Shown: positions 1-8,179 of the stretch, piece by piece
Layout of the letters: the number at the start of each line of letters is the position of its first letter
Numbering within the stretch: position 1 is the first letter of the stretch
Assembly (NCBI RefSeq): GCF_028023875.1
Contig: NZ_JAQIPB010000002.1
Location: forward strand, 434,001 to 498,000
Direction of reading: 5' to 3'
Length of the DNA: 64,000 nt
Source of the DNA: Xenophilus arseniciresistens
Lineage (GTDB): Bacteria > Pseudomonadota > Gammaproteobacteria > Burkholderiales > Burkholderiaceae_C
The notes under the pieces: model-generated
Database searches by the model: none
The model's input: only the letters and a program-made list of their open reading frames with translations
What the model was told of the DNA's origin: nothing
Made by a program: the position numbers and the translations under genes

Positions 1-1
1 G

Positions 2-589
2 CCGCGGCTGCGGCCCATGCATGCCGGAGGCGCGCTGTGCGGCCCGGCCTTCACGGTCAAGACCCGCCCGGGCGACAACCTGCTGGTGCACAAGGCGCTG
101 GACCTGGCCGAGCCCGGCGACGTGCTGGTGGTCGATGCCGGCGGCGACCTCACCAACGCCATCATGGGCGAGCTGATGACGGGCTACGCGGCCAGTCGCG
201 GCATTGCGGGTGTGGTGATCAACGGCGCGATCCGCGACGCGGACACGCTGCGCGCCTCGCCCTTCCCGGTCTATGCGGCGGGCATCACCCATCGCGGCCC
301 CTACAAGGACGGCCCGGGCCAGATCAACGTGGCCGTCGCCATCGACGGCATGGTCATCGAAGCGGGCGACCTGATCGTGGGCGACGCCGACGGCGTGCTG
401 TGCGTGCCCTTCGATGACGCGCCCGCGCTGTGCGAGGCCGCGCGCGAAAAGCATGCGCAGGAAATCGTGACCCTGGCCGAGATCGAAGCCGGCCGGCTGG
501 ACACAGGCTGGGTCGATGCGCTGCTGCAGCGCCTGGGCGCGCAGTCCGAATACGCACAGCCATCCGGGCAGACCCTGGCAAAGCCTTAA
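2..589 (+). CDS. RraA-family (class II HMG/CHA aldolase-like) protein, N-terminus cut by window edge
   Basis: The reading frame is open to the left edge. The first in-frame ATG (17) is probably internal, because the 190 residues after it lack the first few dozen residues of a typical 210-230 aa family member. Seen: the conserved GELMTGYAASRG segment followed by GVVINGAIRDADTL, whose Arg-Asp pair is the pyruvate/metal-binding signature of the 4-hydroxy-4-methyl-2-oxoglutarate / 4-carboxy-4-hydroxy-2-oxoadipate aldolases and of RraA. Such enzymes cleave or decarboxylate oxo-acids with a divalent metal in the cytoplasm. It is followed by a beta-hydroxyacid dehydrogenase and Bug proteins, so a catabolic aldolase/decarboxylase role is likelier than RNase E inhibition. 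The substrate is not readable from the sequence. Confidence 0.85.
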   Translation, partial: PRLRPMHAGGALCGPAFTVKTRPGDNLLVHKALDLAEPGDVLVVDAGGDLTNAIMGELMTGYAASRGIAGVVINGAIRDADTLRASPFPVYAAGITHRGPYKDGPGQINVAVAIDGMVIEAGDLIVGDADGVLCVPFDDAPALCEAAREKHAQEIVTLAEIEAGRLDTGWVDALLQRLGAQSEYAQPSGQTLAKP

Positions 590-734
590 CACGAGGCTAT
601 ACCCCGCCGCACATCCGGCATTCGCCGCTGCGGCCTTGAATTTCTAGCATTGCCCCTGCCCTGCATCGCCCGCGCCTTGCGTGGCCGCTTGCAGCGCAGG
701 CCTTCTTTCCTGCACAGACGAAAAGACAGCTCTC

Positions 735-1625
735 ATGAAGATTGGACTCATTGGCCTTGGCAATATCGGCGTTCACTTCGCCAACCGGCTGCTGGCCGCC
801 GACCACGAACTGCTGGCCTACGACCCCAACCCCGAGGCGCTGGCGCGCGTGGTGGCCAGAGGCGCCACCGCCGCCACCAGCAACGAGGACCTGGCGGCCC
901 GCGCGGAGGTGGTGCTGCTGTGCCTGCCGCTGCCGCGCATCGTGCTGGAGGTGGCCGCGCAGGTGGCCCGCGGCGGCAAGCCGCGCATCGTGGTGGACCT
1001 GTCGACCACCGGCCCTTCCGTGACCCGCGAAGTGGAGCAGCTGCTGGCGCCGCACGGCATCGCACTGGTGGGCGCGCCCGTCAGCGGCGGCACCGTGGCG
1101 GCCGAGAAGGGCACGCTGGCCGTGATGCCGGCCGGCCCGCAGGCGGCCTTTGCGCAAGTGGAGCCGCTGCTGCGCGTGATCGGCAAGAACATCTTCTACC
1201 TGGGCGAAGACCCGACGCTGGGCCAGACCATGAAGATCATCAACAACACGCTGTACGCCACCAGCATGGTCGCCAGCTGCGAGGCCCTGGTCTACGGCGT
1301 GAAGGCCGGGCTGGACGCCAAGACCATGCTCGACGTGCTGAACGTCTCCAGCGGCCGTTCCTTCGCGACGCTGGAGCGCATCCCGCAGTGCGTGCTGGAC
1401 CGCAGCTTCCCGCTGCGCTTCACCACCGAGCTGCTGCACAAGGACATCAAGATGTGCCTGGACGAAGCCGAGAAGCTGGGCGTGCCCATGCAGGTGAACC
1501 CGGCCGCGCGGCAGTTCCTGGCCTTTGCGATTTCGCAGGGCGACGGCGCGAAAGACAACGTCTTCCCGATCCGCCACATCGAGCAGTGGGCGGGCGTGCA
1601 GTTCGGCGCCAAGCCCGCGGCCTGA
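735..1625 (+). CDS. NAD(P)-dependent beta-hydroxyacid dehydrogenase (3-hydroxyisobutyrate dehydrogenase family)
   Basis: The product has 296 aa. The Rossmann motif GLGNIG (residues 7-12) sits directly after the ATG at 735, which is why this start is preferred over the ATG at 681. Further family marks are the substrate-binding APVSGG segment near residue 114 and the catalytic lysine in MKIINN (about Lys167). It oxidises a 3-hydroxy acid (hydroxyisobutyrate, tartronate semialdehyde or similar) with NAD(P)+. It lies 145 bp after the RraA-like gene and 37 bp before a Bug protein gene, in one plus-strand series. The family is secure but the substrate is unknown. Confidence 0.9.
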   Translation: MKIGLIGLGNIGVHFANRLLAADHELLAYDPNPEALARVVARGATAATSNEDLAARAEVVLLCLPLPRIVLEVAAQVARGGKPRIVVDLSTTGPSVTREVEQLLAPHGIALVGAPVSGGTVAAEKGTLAVMPAGPQAAFAQVEPLLRVIGKNIFYLGEDPTLGQTMKIINNTLYATSMVASCEALVYGVKAGLDAKTMLDVLNVSSGRSFATLERIPQCVLDRSFPLRFTTELLHKDIKMCLDEAEKLGVPMQVNPAARQFLAFAISQGDGAKDNVFPIRHIEQWAGVQFGAKPAA

Positions 1626-1662
1626 GCCTTCAAGCACCACAAGACCAGAGACAGAAAGAACA

Positions 1663-2631
1663 ATGATCAGAAGACGTTCCATGCTGGCTGGCGCAGCGAT
1701 GGTCTGCGCACTGCCTGCGCTGCCTTCGCTGGCATCGGCCTATCCCAACAAGCCCATCCGTCTGGTGGTGCCCTTCCCGCCCGGCAGCATCACCGATGTG
1801 GTGGCGCGCGCGTTGTCCGACGGCATGTCGGCGCGGCTGGGCCAGCCGGTGGTGATCGACAACCAGGCCGGCGCCAACGGCATCGTGGGCACGGTGTCGG
1901 CCGTCAAGGCCGCACCCGATGGCTACACCCTGTTCATGGTCGGCGTGAGCACGGGCGCCAGCAACGTCAGCGCCTTCAAGGCCCTGCCCTACGACCCGCG
2001 CAAGGACTTCACCCCCGTCGGCACCCTGGCCGAAGCGCCCTTCATGCTGGTGGTGGGCAAGCACCTTCCGGTGCGCAACCTCCAGGAGTTCCTGGCCTAC
2101 GCCAGGGCCCAGCCCAACCGGCTTTCCTACGGCTACGGCTCGGGCAGCGCGCAGATGTGCGCGGCCCAGCTGGTCAGCATGGGCGGCTTCAGCGCCACGG
2201 CCGTGGCCTACCGCGGCGTGCCGCAGGCCATGACCGACCTGGCCGGCGGCACCATCGACTTCACCATCGCCGACCTGGTCAACGGCCAGCAGCAGGCCAA
2301 GGCCGGCCGCGTGACGGCCATCGGCGTGACCAGCCAGCAGCGCTCGCCGCTGGCGCCCGACATTCCTTCGCTGGCCGAAGGCGGACTGCCCGACTACGAC
2401 CTGACGGTGTGGTTCGGCATGGCCGGGCCCGCGCGCCTGCCCGCGCCCGTGGTGCAGCGGGTCAACGCGGTGCTGCGCGAAGTGCTGGCCGACGCCACGC
2501 TCCGCAAGCGCTTCGAGACCGCGGGCCTGACGCCGCTGCCGGGCTCGGCCGAAGCCTTCGGCAAGCTGATCGACACCGACATCGGCAAGTGGGGCGCCGT
2601 GTTCAAGGCCGCGGGGCTGGAGCCGCAGTAG
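1663..2631 (+). CDS. Bug/TctC-family tripartite tricarboxylate transporter substrate-binding protein
   Basis: A 322-aa periplasmic binding protein. A signal peptide starts MIRRRSMLAGAAM and ends near ASAYPNKPIRLVVPF. The mature part begins with the typical YPNKPIRLVVPFPPG motif and continues with the family's GQPVVIDNQAGANG and AAPDGYTL motifs. Bug proteins bind carboxylated solutes through water-bridged carboxylate contacts. Many are orphans with no TctAB membrane partner beside them, as here. The ATG at 1663 is preceded by a purine-rich stretch and gives a correct signal peptide; a longer reading from 1525 does not. Confidence 0.92.
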   Translation: MIRRRSMLAGAAMVCALPALPSLASAYPNKPIRLVVPFPPGSITDVVARALSDGMSARLGQPVVIDNQAGANGIVGTVSAVKAAPDGYTLFMVGVSTGASNVSAFKALPYDPRKDFTPVGTLAEAPFMLVVGKHLPVRNLQEFLAYARAQPNRLSYGYGSGSAQMCAAQLVSMGGFSATAVAYRGVPQAMTDLAGGTIDFTIADLVNGQQQAKAGRVTAIGVTSQQRSPLAPDIPSLAEGGLPDYDLTVWFGMAGPARLPAPVVQRVNAVLREVLADATLRKRFETAGLTPLPGSAEAFGKLIDTDIGKWGAVFKAAGLEPQ

Positions 2632-2690
2632 CAGCCCCGCCGCCCACCGTTTTCTTTCCACCCCTCCTCTCCATCCAAGGACCCGACTCC

Positions 2691-3272
2691 ATGTCCCTGA
2701 TCAAGATCCGCAAGAAGCTGCTGAACGTCGAAACGATCTACCACGAAGGCGGCCCGCCGCCCGACCAGCCCATCAGGATGGGCAGCATCGCAGTGGTCAT
2801 CGACAACCCCTATGCCGGCCGCTACGTGGAAGACCTCTCGGGCCTGGTCAAGGACGCCACCGAGATGGCCAAGGAACTGGTGCCCGAGCTGCTGGCGGCC
2901 CTGGGCGGGGCCGACAAGATCCAGGCCTACGGCAAGGGCGCCATCGTCGGCCTCAATGGCGAGCTGGAGCATGGCGCGATCTGGCACGAAGCCGGCGGCT
3001 GGCCCATGCGCGGCAACCTGCCGCAGGCCAAGTCCATCGTGCCCGCGGCCAAGGTCGTGGCCACGGCCGGCACCCGCCTGCAGATTCCGCTGCACCACAT
3101 CGAGGCCTGCTACGTGCGCAGCCACTTCAGCACCATGGACGTGGGCGCGATCGACAGCCCGCGGCCCAACGAGCTGCTCTATGCGCTGGTGATGTCCACC
3201 GGCAGCCGCGTGCATGAGCGGCTGGGCGGCCTGCGCGCCGACAAGATCAGCGTGGGCGACGGCCAGCGCTGA
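2691..3272 (+). CDS. Amino acid synthesis family protein (DUF1185 / AA_synth)
   Basis: The product has 193 aa and resembles the DUF1185 'amino acid synthesis' family throughout: the start MSLIKIRKKLLNVETIYHEGG, a central YGKGAIVGLNGELEHGAIWHE segment, and a C-terminal part with MSTGSRVHERLGGL. The biochemical activity of the family is not known to me. Members often sit beside Bug proteins and hydrolases in betaproteobacterial catabolic operons, as here between two Bug genes. There is no signal peptide, so it is cytoplasmic. The ATG at 2691 is the first one in frame with family similarity. Confidence 0.8.
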   Translation: MSLIKIRKKLLNVETIYHEGGPPPDQPIRMGSIAVVIDNPYAGRYVEDLSGLVKDATEMAKELVPELLAALGGADKIQAYGKGAIVGLNGELEHGAIWHEAGGWPMRGNLPQAKSIVPAAKVVATAGTRLQIPLHHIEACYVRSHFSTMDVGAIDSPRPNELLYALVMSTGSRVHERLGGLRADKISVGDGQR

Positions 3273-3335
3273 AGAAGAGGAACAAGAAAAAGCGGCCGCG
3301 CGATTCCCCGCACAGAACAAAGACGGAGACACCTC

Positions 3336-4322
3336 ATGACCCACCGCATCCCCGGCCTCACGCGCCGCCTGTCCCGCAGCCTGGTGGCCGCCGGCCTGCT
3401 GCTGGCCGGCCTGGCCGCGCACGCATCGAACTGGCCCGAACGCCCCGTCACGCTGGTCGTGCCGCTGGCCCCGGGCGGCAGCACCGACACCACGGCCCGG
3501 CTGCTGGCCGAGAAGCTGGGCAAGGAACTGGGCCAGCCCGTGGTGGTGGACAACCGCGCCGGCGCGGGCGGCAACATCGGCGGCGCCTATGTGGCCAAGT
3601 CGCAGCCCGACGGCTACACGCTGCTGTTCACCACCAGCACGGCGGCCACCAACGTCACGCTCTACAAGAGCATGGGTTTTGACCTGCAGAAGGACCTGGT
3701 GCCCGTCTCGCAGGTGGCGCAGATCCCGAACGTGCTGATGGTCAACAACGACGTGCCGGCCAAGACGCTCAAGGAGTTCGTGGACTACGTGGGCCAGAAG
3801 AAGACGGTGATCAACTTCGGCTCGGCCGGCAACGGCACCTCGCAGCACCTGTCGGGCGCGCTGTTCAACAGCCGCGTGCAGGGCCACATGGTGCATGTGC
3901 CCTACAAGGGCGGCGCCCCTGCCAACGCCGACCTGATCGCCGGCCAGATCCAGGCCGTGTTCTCGCCGCTGGTCGAAGTGCTTTCCTATGTGGACAGCGG
4001 CCGGCTGCGCGCGCTGGGCGTGACCACGCCCGCGCGTTCGTCGCGCCTGCCCGACCTGCCGGCTGTCGCCGAGGTGCTGCCCGGTTTCGAGGTCGTGCTG
4101 TGGAATGGCGTGCTCGCGCCCGCGGCCACGCCCAAGCCGGTGGTGGACAAGCTCGCAGCCGCGATCCAGCGCGTGACGCAGGACGCAGCCTTCCGCAAGA
4201 CCCTGGCCGACCAGGGCAGCACGCCCATCGGCAATTCACCCGAAGAATTCAAGGCCGTGCTGGGCACGGAAATCGAGAAATGGGGCAAGCTGGTCAGGTT
4301 GTCGGGCGCGCGTGTCGATTGA
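3336..4322 (+). CDS. Bug/TctC-family substrate-binding protein
   Basis: 328 aa. The signal peptide runs to about residue 30 (hydrophobic core LVAAGLLLAGLAAHA), followed by NWPERPVTLVVPLAPGGSTD, the Bug N-terminal signature. The internal motifs GQPVVVDNRAGAGG, SQPDGYTL and VPYKGGAP are all present. An ACGGAGAC ribosome-binding site lies just upstream of the ATG. It is the second binding protein of this operon. The C-terminal end overlaps a possible GTG start of the next gene, which suggests translational coupling. Confidence 0.92.
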   Translation: MTHRIPGLTRRLSRSLVAAGLLLAGLAAHASNWPERPVTLVVPLAPGGSTDTTARLLAEKLGKELGQPVVVDNRAGAGGNIGGAYVAKSQPDGYTLLFTTSTAATNVTLYKSMGFDLQKDLVPVSQVAQIPNVLMVNNDVPAKTLKEFVDYVGQKKTVINFGSAGNGTSQHLSGALFNSRVQGHMVHVPYKGGAPANADLIAGQIQAVFSPLVEVLSYVDSGRLRALGVTTPARSSRLPDLPAVAEVLPGFEVVLWNGVLAPAATPKPVVDKLAAAIQRVTQDAAFRKTLADQGSTPIGNSPEEFKAVLGTEIEKWGKLVRLSGARVD

Positions 4323-4326
4323 ATCC

Positions 4327-5280
4327 ATGAAACCTGTTCTTCTCGTTCTGGTCTTCCTGTCTGAAGAGCATCGCGCGCTGGTGGCCGAGCGCTTCGAGAT
4401 GATCTATGCGCCCAACGAAGGCCTGGGCAAGGACCGCTCCAACGGCGCGGCGCAGATCGCGGCGCACGGCCCGCGCATCCGCGTGGTGCTGACCAACGGC
4501 ACCAACGGCCTGCTGGCCGAGGAGATCGCGGCCCTGCCCGGCCTGGAGCTGATCTGCACCGTGGGCGTGGGCTATGAGAACGTGGACCTGGCCGCGGCCC
4601 GCGCGCGCGGCATTCCCGTGTGCAACGCCGCAGGCACCAACGACGCGGCCGTGGCCGACCATGCGATGGCGATCCTGCTGGCGGCCATCCGGCGCGTGCC
4701 CTTCCTCAACGCCGGTGTGCGCACGGGCCTGTGGCGCGACGACATTCCGCGCCCGCCGCATGTGTCGGGCCGGCGCATGGGCATCTTCGGGCTGGGCGCC
4801 ATCGGCAAACAGATTGCCCGGCGCGCGCAGGGCTTCGACATGGAGATCGGCTACCACAGCCGCACGCGGCGCGACGAAAGCGGCTTCCAGTGGTTCGACG
4901 ACATCCTGAGCCTGGCCCGCTGGTGCGACTTCCTGGTCATTGCCGCACCGGGTGGCAGCCAGACCTACCACGTCGTCGATGGCCGGGTGCTGGAGGCGCT
5001 GGGCCCCGAAGGCGTGCTGGTCAACATCGCGCGCGGCACCCTGGTGGACACGCAGGCGGTGGCCGATGCGCTGCGCGAGCGCCGCATCTGGGCGGCGGCG
5101 CTGGACGTGTATGAAGGCGAGCCCACGCCGCCCGCGCCGCTGCTGGCGCTGGAGAACGCGGTGCTCACGCCGCACATCGGCGGCATCTCCGGGCAGGCCA
5201 TCCATGCCTCGGTGCTGCGCTTTCTGCAGAACGCGCAGCTGCATTTCGAAGGCAGGCCGCTGGCGACGCCGGTGGGCTGA
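4327..5280 (+). CDS. D-isomer-specific 2-hydroxyacid dehydrogenase
   Basis: 317 aa from the ATG at 4327. A GTG at 4312 would add five residues and overlap the previous gene by 11 bp. Seen: the NAD-binding GLGAIG motif at about 155-160 and the catalytic triad of the family as Arg236 (NIARGTLVD), Glu265 (YEGEP) and His283 (TPHIGG). These enzymes interconvert D-2-hydroxy acids and 2-oxo acids (glyoxylate/hydroxypyruvate reductase-like). It ends the plus-strand operon, and no further gene follows before the relic region at 5325. The exact substrate cannot be read. Confidence 0.9.
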   Translation: MKPVLLVLVFLSEEHRALVAERFEMIYAPNEGLGKDRSNGAAQIAAHGPRIRVVLTNGTNGLLAEEIAALPGLELICTVGVGYENVDLAAARARGIPVCNAAGTNDAAVADHAMAILLAAIRRVPFLNAGVRTGLWRDDIPRPPHVSGRRMGIFGLGAIGKQIARRAQGFDMEIGYHSRTRRDESGFQWFDDILSLARWCDFLVIAAPGGSQTYHVVDGRVLEALGPEGVLVNIARGTLVDTQAVADALRERRIWAAALDVYEGEPTPPAPLLALENAVLTPHIGGISGQAIHASVLRFLQNAQLHFEGRPLATPVG

Positions 5281-5324
5281 ACGCCGCGGCCGAAGCCTGC
5301 GAGGCTGTGGGTGGCTGCGCCGTC

Positions 5325-5399
5325 CCTCAGATGCTGCGGAACAGCGGGCTGCGCGCCAGCGCCTGGGCGCCGTCGGCGCTGCTGAGGAACTTGCTTCGC
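5325..5399 (-). pseudogene. 3' relic of an unidentified minus-strand gene
   Basis: On the minus strand an open frame reads RSKFLSSADGAQALARSPLFR then Ser-Ile-stop. It looks like a protein C-terminus but has no body: the reading breaks where the plus-strand relic at 5395 begins. I could not assign the family. It may be a chance frame. Its protein-like composition and its abrupt junction with the next relic are the reasons for listing it. Confidence 0.3.
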
Positions 5400-5544
5400 G
5401 CTGGGCGCACTGGTCGCCTTTCTCGTCACCGTGTCCGACGCAGGCCTCTGGAACATCGGCGCCGCGTTCTGGGGCCTCGTGGCGGGCGTGGCGGTCTCGT
5501 GGCTGGTGGAGCGCGCCGACTTCGCAGCCGAGCGCGCGCGCTGA
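5395..5544 (+). pseudogene. 3' relic of a membrane permease, possibly BenE-type benzoate transporter
   Basis: About 49 codons with no start codon. The translation contains ALGALVAFLVTVS, then GLWNIGAAFWGLVAGVAVSWLV, and ends ERADFAAERAR-stop. The FLVTxSG...IGxAFWGLVAG pattern resembles, from memory, the last transmembrane segments of BenE-family benzoate transporters. Nothing upstream continues it, so it is a deletion remnant rather than a gene. The 32 bp between it and the kinase stop at 5577 contain nothing I recognise. Confidence 0.45.
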
Positions 5545-5576
5545 TCAGGCCGCGGATGGGGCATGGCCAGGCTGCT

Positions 5577-6497
5577 TCAGGTGTGCAGCGCAGCACGCAC
5601 CCGTTCGGCCCGCGGGATGGGTGCCACGGCGCCATAGCCTTCGGTGGAAAGCGCCGCCGCCACCGAGGCATAGCGCGCCGCTTCGCGCAGGCTGTCCCCT
5701 GCCACGATGCGTGCCAACAGCGATCCGGCAAAGGTATCGCCCGCGCCGGTCGCGTCCACCGGCGTGCACGGATGCGGCGCCACGCGAAATCGATCCTTGC
5801 CGTCGACGACCAGCGCGCCCTTGTCGCCCAGTTTCAGCGCCACGGTCCCGGCGCCGAGTTCCAGGCAGAAGTCGGCCAGCGCGTCAGCGTCGGTCAGCCC
5901 GCTGATCGCGCTGATGTCCTCGTAGCTGGGCAGACAGATGTCGCTCTGCCGGATCAGCTCGCACATGACAGCGCGGGCCCGGGCCAGCGGCCACAGCTTG
6001 AGCCGCAGGTTGGTGTCGAAGGCGACCTTGACACCCTGCTTTTTCGCCATGGCGACGGCGGCGAAGCAGGTGTCGCAGGCATTCTCGGAAATGGCGGCTG
6101 AAATGCCCGAGAGGTGCAGCACCTTGGCGCTGGCTATCGACTGCGCCGGCAAGTCCTGCGGCAGCATCCGGCTCGCCGCCGAGCCCTTTCGGAAGAAGCT
6201 GAAGTGGTGGCCCTTGTCATCGTGGCTGACGAAGTAGACCGCCGTGAAGGCCTGGGCGTCGGTACGCACGCCGTCATGCGCCACACCTTCCCGGGACCAC
6301 AGCTCGCGCAGCATGCGTCCGTACACGTCGTCGCCGACCGCAGACAGATAGCCCACACGCGCACCCTGGCGCGCCGCCGCAATCGCTGCGTTGCTGGTGT
6401 CGCCGCCAAAGCCCTGCAGGTACAGGCTGCCGCCGCCTTCGCTGGTCTGGTTGAACTCCACCATCGGCTCGCCAAGGGCGAGGATGTCGACGCTCAT
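5577..6497 (-). CDS. PfkB-family sugar kinase, 2-dehydro-3-deoxygluconokinase-like
   Basis: 306 aa. The N-terminal LALGEPMVEFNQ and the GGDTSNAAIAAARQGA segment match KDG kinases. The C-terminal PfkB signature DATGAGDTFAGSLLA holds the catalytic Asp and the anion hole. It would phosphorylate 2-keto-3-deoxygluconate or a related keto-deoxy acid with ATP. It is the last gene of the dctQMP operon, 26 bp after the RraA-like gene. Together with that gene and the hydroxyacid dehydrogenase it points to catabolism of a sugar acid imported by the TRAP system. The start is the ATG at 6497; longer readings have no kinase similarity. Confidence 0.88.
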   Translation of the reverse strand: MSVDILALGEPMVEFNQTSEGGGSLYLQGFGGDTSNAAIAAARQGARVGYLSAVGDDVYGRMLRELWSREGVAHDGVRTDAQAFTAVYFVSHDDKGHHFSFFRKGSAASRMLPQDLPAQSIASAKVLHLSGISAAISENACDTCFAAVAMAKKQGVKVAFDTNLRLKLWPLARARAVMCELIRQSDICLPSYEDISAISGLTDADALADFCLELGAGTVALKLGDKGALVVDGKDRFRVAPHPCTPVDATGAGDTFAGSLLARIVAGDSLREAARYASVAAALSTEGYGAVAPIPRAERVRAALHT

Positions 6498-6523
6498 GCC
6501 GCTCGTTCCTTGTTCACCGGGCT

Positions 6524-7171
6524 TCAGATGCGGCCGTACTTGGCCAGCCCCTTGCGCAGCGAGCGCTCGGCAATGATGAGCCTGGCCTGCTCCAGTTCGC
6601 GCTCGTCGATTTCCTGCGCCATGGCGAGCACTTCGGCGGCCTTCTCGTGCGGCACGACCACCACGCCGTCGATGTCGGCCACGATGATGTCGCCCGGGTG
6701 CACCACCACGCCGCCCACCTCCACCGGCACCTGCGAGGCGACGGTCTTGAAGCGGCCCAGCGTGGTGCCGGGGCTCACGTCGCGCGCATACACCTGGAAG
6801 CCGTAGTCGCGCCGGATCTCGCCCAGGTCGCGCACACCGCCATCCAGAATCGCGCCGGCATGCTCGTTGGCCACCGCGCCGGCGGTCATCAGACCGCCCC
6901 ACACGGCAACGTCGGGCTCGCCGCCGGCGATGGAAATGACGATCACGCTGCCGCGTGGCGCTTCGTCGATCAGATCCAGCGCATGCTGCGGCGGCACGAA
7001 CTCGTCGGTGGCGGCTTCGAGCACCGTGGCGGCGGGGCCGATCACGCGCTTGTCGTTGATGCGCGGCTTGATGCTGGCATCCATGTAGCCGCGGCGGCCA
7101 CAGATCTTGTCGACCGCGTCAGCCACGGAAGCCACGGCAACGGCTTCAAAGCCGTCGATCAGTTCTTGCAT
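6524..7171 (-). CDS. RraA-family aldolase/decarboxylase-like protein
   Basis: 215 aa, full length for the family. WGGLMTAGA (about 91-99) and GGVRDLGEI with Arg114-Asp115 are the conserved metal/pyruvate-site segments. A near-perfect Shine-Dalgarno (TAGGAGGAGCACTCAA) precedes the ATG, so the start is firm. It is the second RraA-type protein in the window and, like the first, lies next to a hydroxyacid dehydrogenase. Within the TRAP operon a retro-aldol or decarboxylation step on an oxo-acid is the reasonable inference. Confidence 0.87.
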   Translation of the reverse strand: MQELIDGFEAVAVASVADAVDKICGRRGYMDASIKPRINDKRVIGPAATVLEAATDEFVPPQHALDLIDEAPRGSVIVISIAGGEPDVAVWGGLMTAGAVANEHAGAILDGGVRDLGEIRRDYGFQVYARDVSPGTTLGRFKTVASQVPVEVGGVVVHPGDIIVADIDGVVVVPHEKAAEVLAMAQEIDERELEQARLIIAERSLRKGLAKYGRI

Positions 7172-7210
7172 TTGAGTGCTCCTCCTAAGAGCGTTGGGGT
7201 TGCCTGTTGA

Positions 7211-8179
7211 TCACCAGGGGTTGAGCCAGTGCAGCGGCTTGTCGCCGCGCAGGATCCGCACGGCTTCCTCTGCGGCCATCCGCTGAAGGTCGCGCATCGC
7301 CTCCTCGCTGTACCAGCCGATGTGGTTGCTGACGGCGACGTTGTCGAGCGTGAAGATGGGGTGCTGCGGATCGGGCGGTTCTTTCTCGAACACATCGAGG
7401 CCTGCGCCCAGGATGCGGCGCGCCGCCAATGCGCGGTGGAGCGCATCCAGGTCGACCAGCCCGCCACGCGCTGTGTTCACCACGATGGCGGTGGGCCGCA
7501 TCAGGCTGATGCGGCGCTCGTCGATCAGATGGCGCGTGTGGGCGTTCAGGGGCGCGTGCAGCGAGATCATGTCGGCCTGCGCGCAGATCTCGTCCACGGT
7601 GGCCAGCTCGATGCCTGCCGAAGCCTTCGCGTGCGGATCGCTCACCAGCACGCGACCGAAACCGAAGCCGTTGAACTTCTCCAGCGTCATGCGCGCAATG
7701 CGCCCGAAGCCGATGAGCCCCAGAGTGCGTCCGCGCAAGCGGTACATCGGCTGCAGCACGCCCGTGGACCAGCGGCCTGCCCGTACCTGCGCATCGTGCA
7801 GCCGCAGGCGGCGCACCACCGACAGGGCCAGCGCAAGCGCCTGCGTGCTGACCTCGTCGGTGCCGTAGTCAGGCACGTTGGCCACTGCGATGCGCCTCTC
7901 GCGCGCGGCTTCCATGTCGATGTTGTCCACGCCGATGCCGTAGCGGACGATGCCCCTGCAGCAGTCCATCGCCTCGATCACGCGGCGCGGCAGCGGCGAC
8001 TCACGCACCAGCACCACATGGGCGCCGCGCACGTGCTCCACGGCGCAATCCACATCGGCGCGAACGGGCCGCACTTCGAACGAGGCCCCGGCGGCCGCCA
8101 GGAGCGATGTCTCCTGGTCGTACTCGGCATAGCCATCATCCAGGGCCACCACGCGCACGGGCGACAGAAGCTGCGCCAT
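7211..8179 (-). CDS. C-terminal-binding-protein-like / phosphoglycerate dehydrogenase-type 2-hydroxyacid dehydrogenase
   Basis: 322 aa from the ATG at 8179, which overlaps the stop of dctP by one base (TGATG). That coupling supports this start over the one 13 codons upstream. Seen: GFGRIA (157-162) for NAD(P) binding, and Arg238 (NTARGG), Glu267 (EKEPPD) and His286 (SNHIGW) as the catalytic set. It oxidises or reduces a 2-hydroxy/2-oxo acid. It lies between the TRAP binding protein and the RraA-like gene, so it probably acts early on the imported hydroxyacid. Confidence 0.88.
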   Translation of the reverse strand: MAQLLSPVRVVALDDGYAEYDQETSLLAAAGASFEVRPVRADVDCAVEHVRGAHVVLVRESPLPRRVIEAMDCCRGIVRYGIGVDNIDMEAARERRIAVANVPDYGTDEVSTQALALALSVVRRLRLHDAQVRAGRWSTGVLQPMYRLRGRTLGLIGFGRIARMTLEKFNGFGFGRVLVSDPHAKASAGIELATVDEICAQADMISLHAPLNAHTRHLIDERRISLMRPTAIVVNTARGGLVDLDALHRALAARRILGAGLDVFEKEPPDPQHPIFTLDNVAVSNHIGWYSEEAMRDLQRMAAEEAVRILRGDKPLHWLNPW

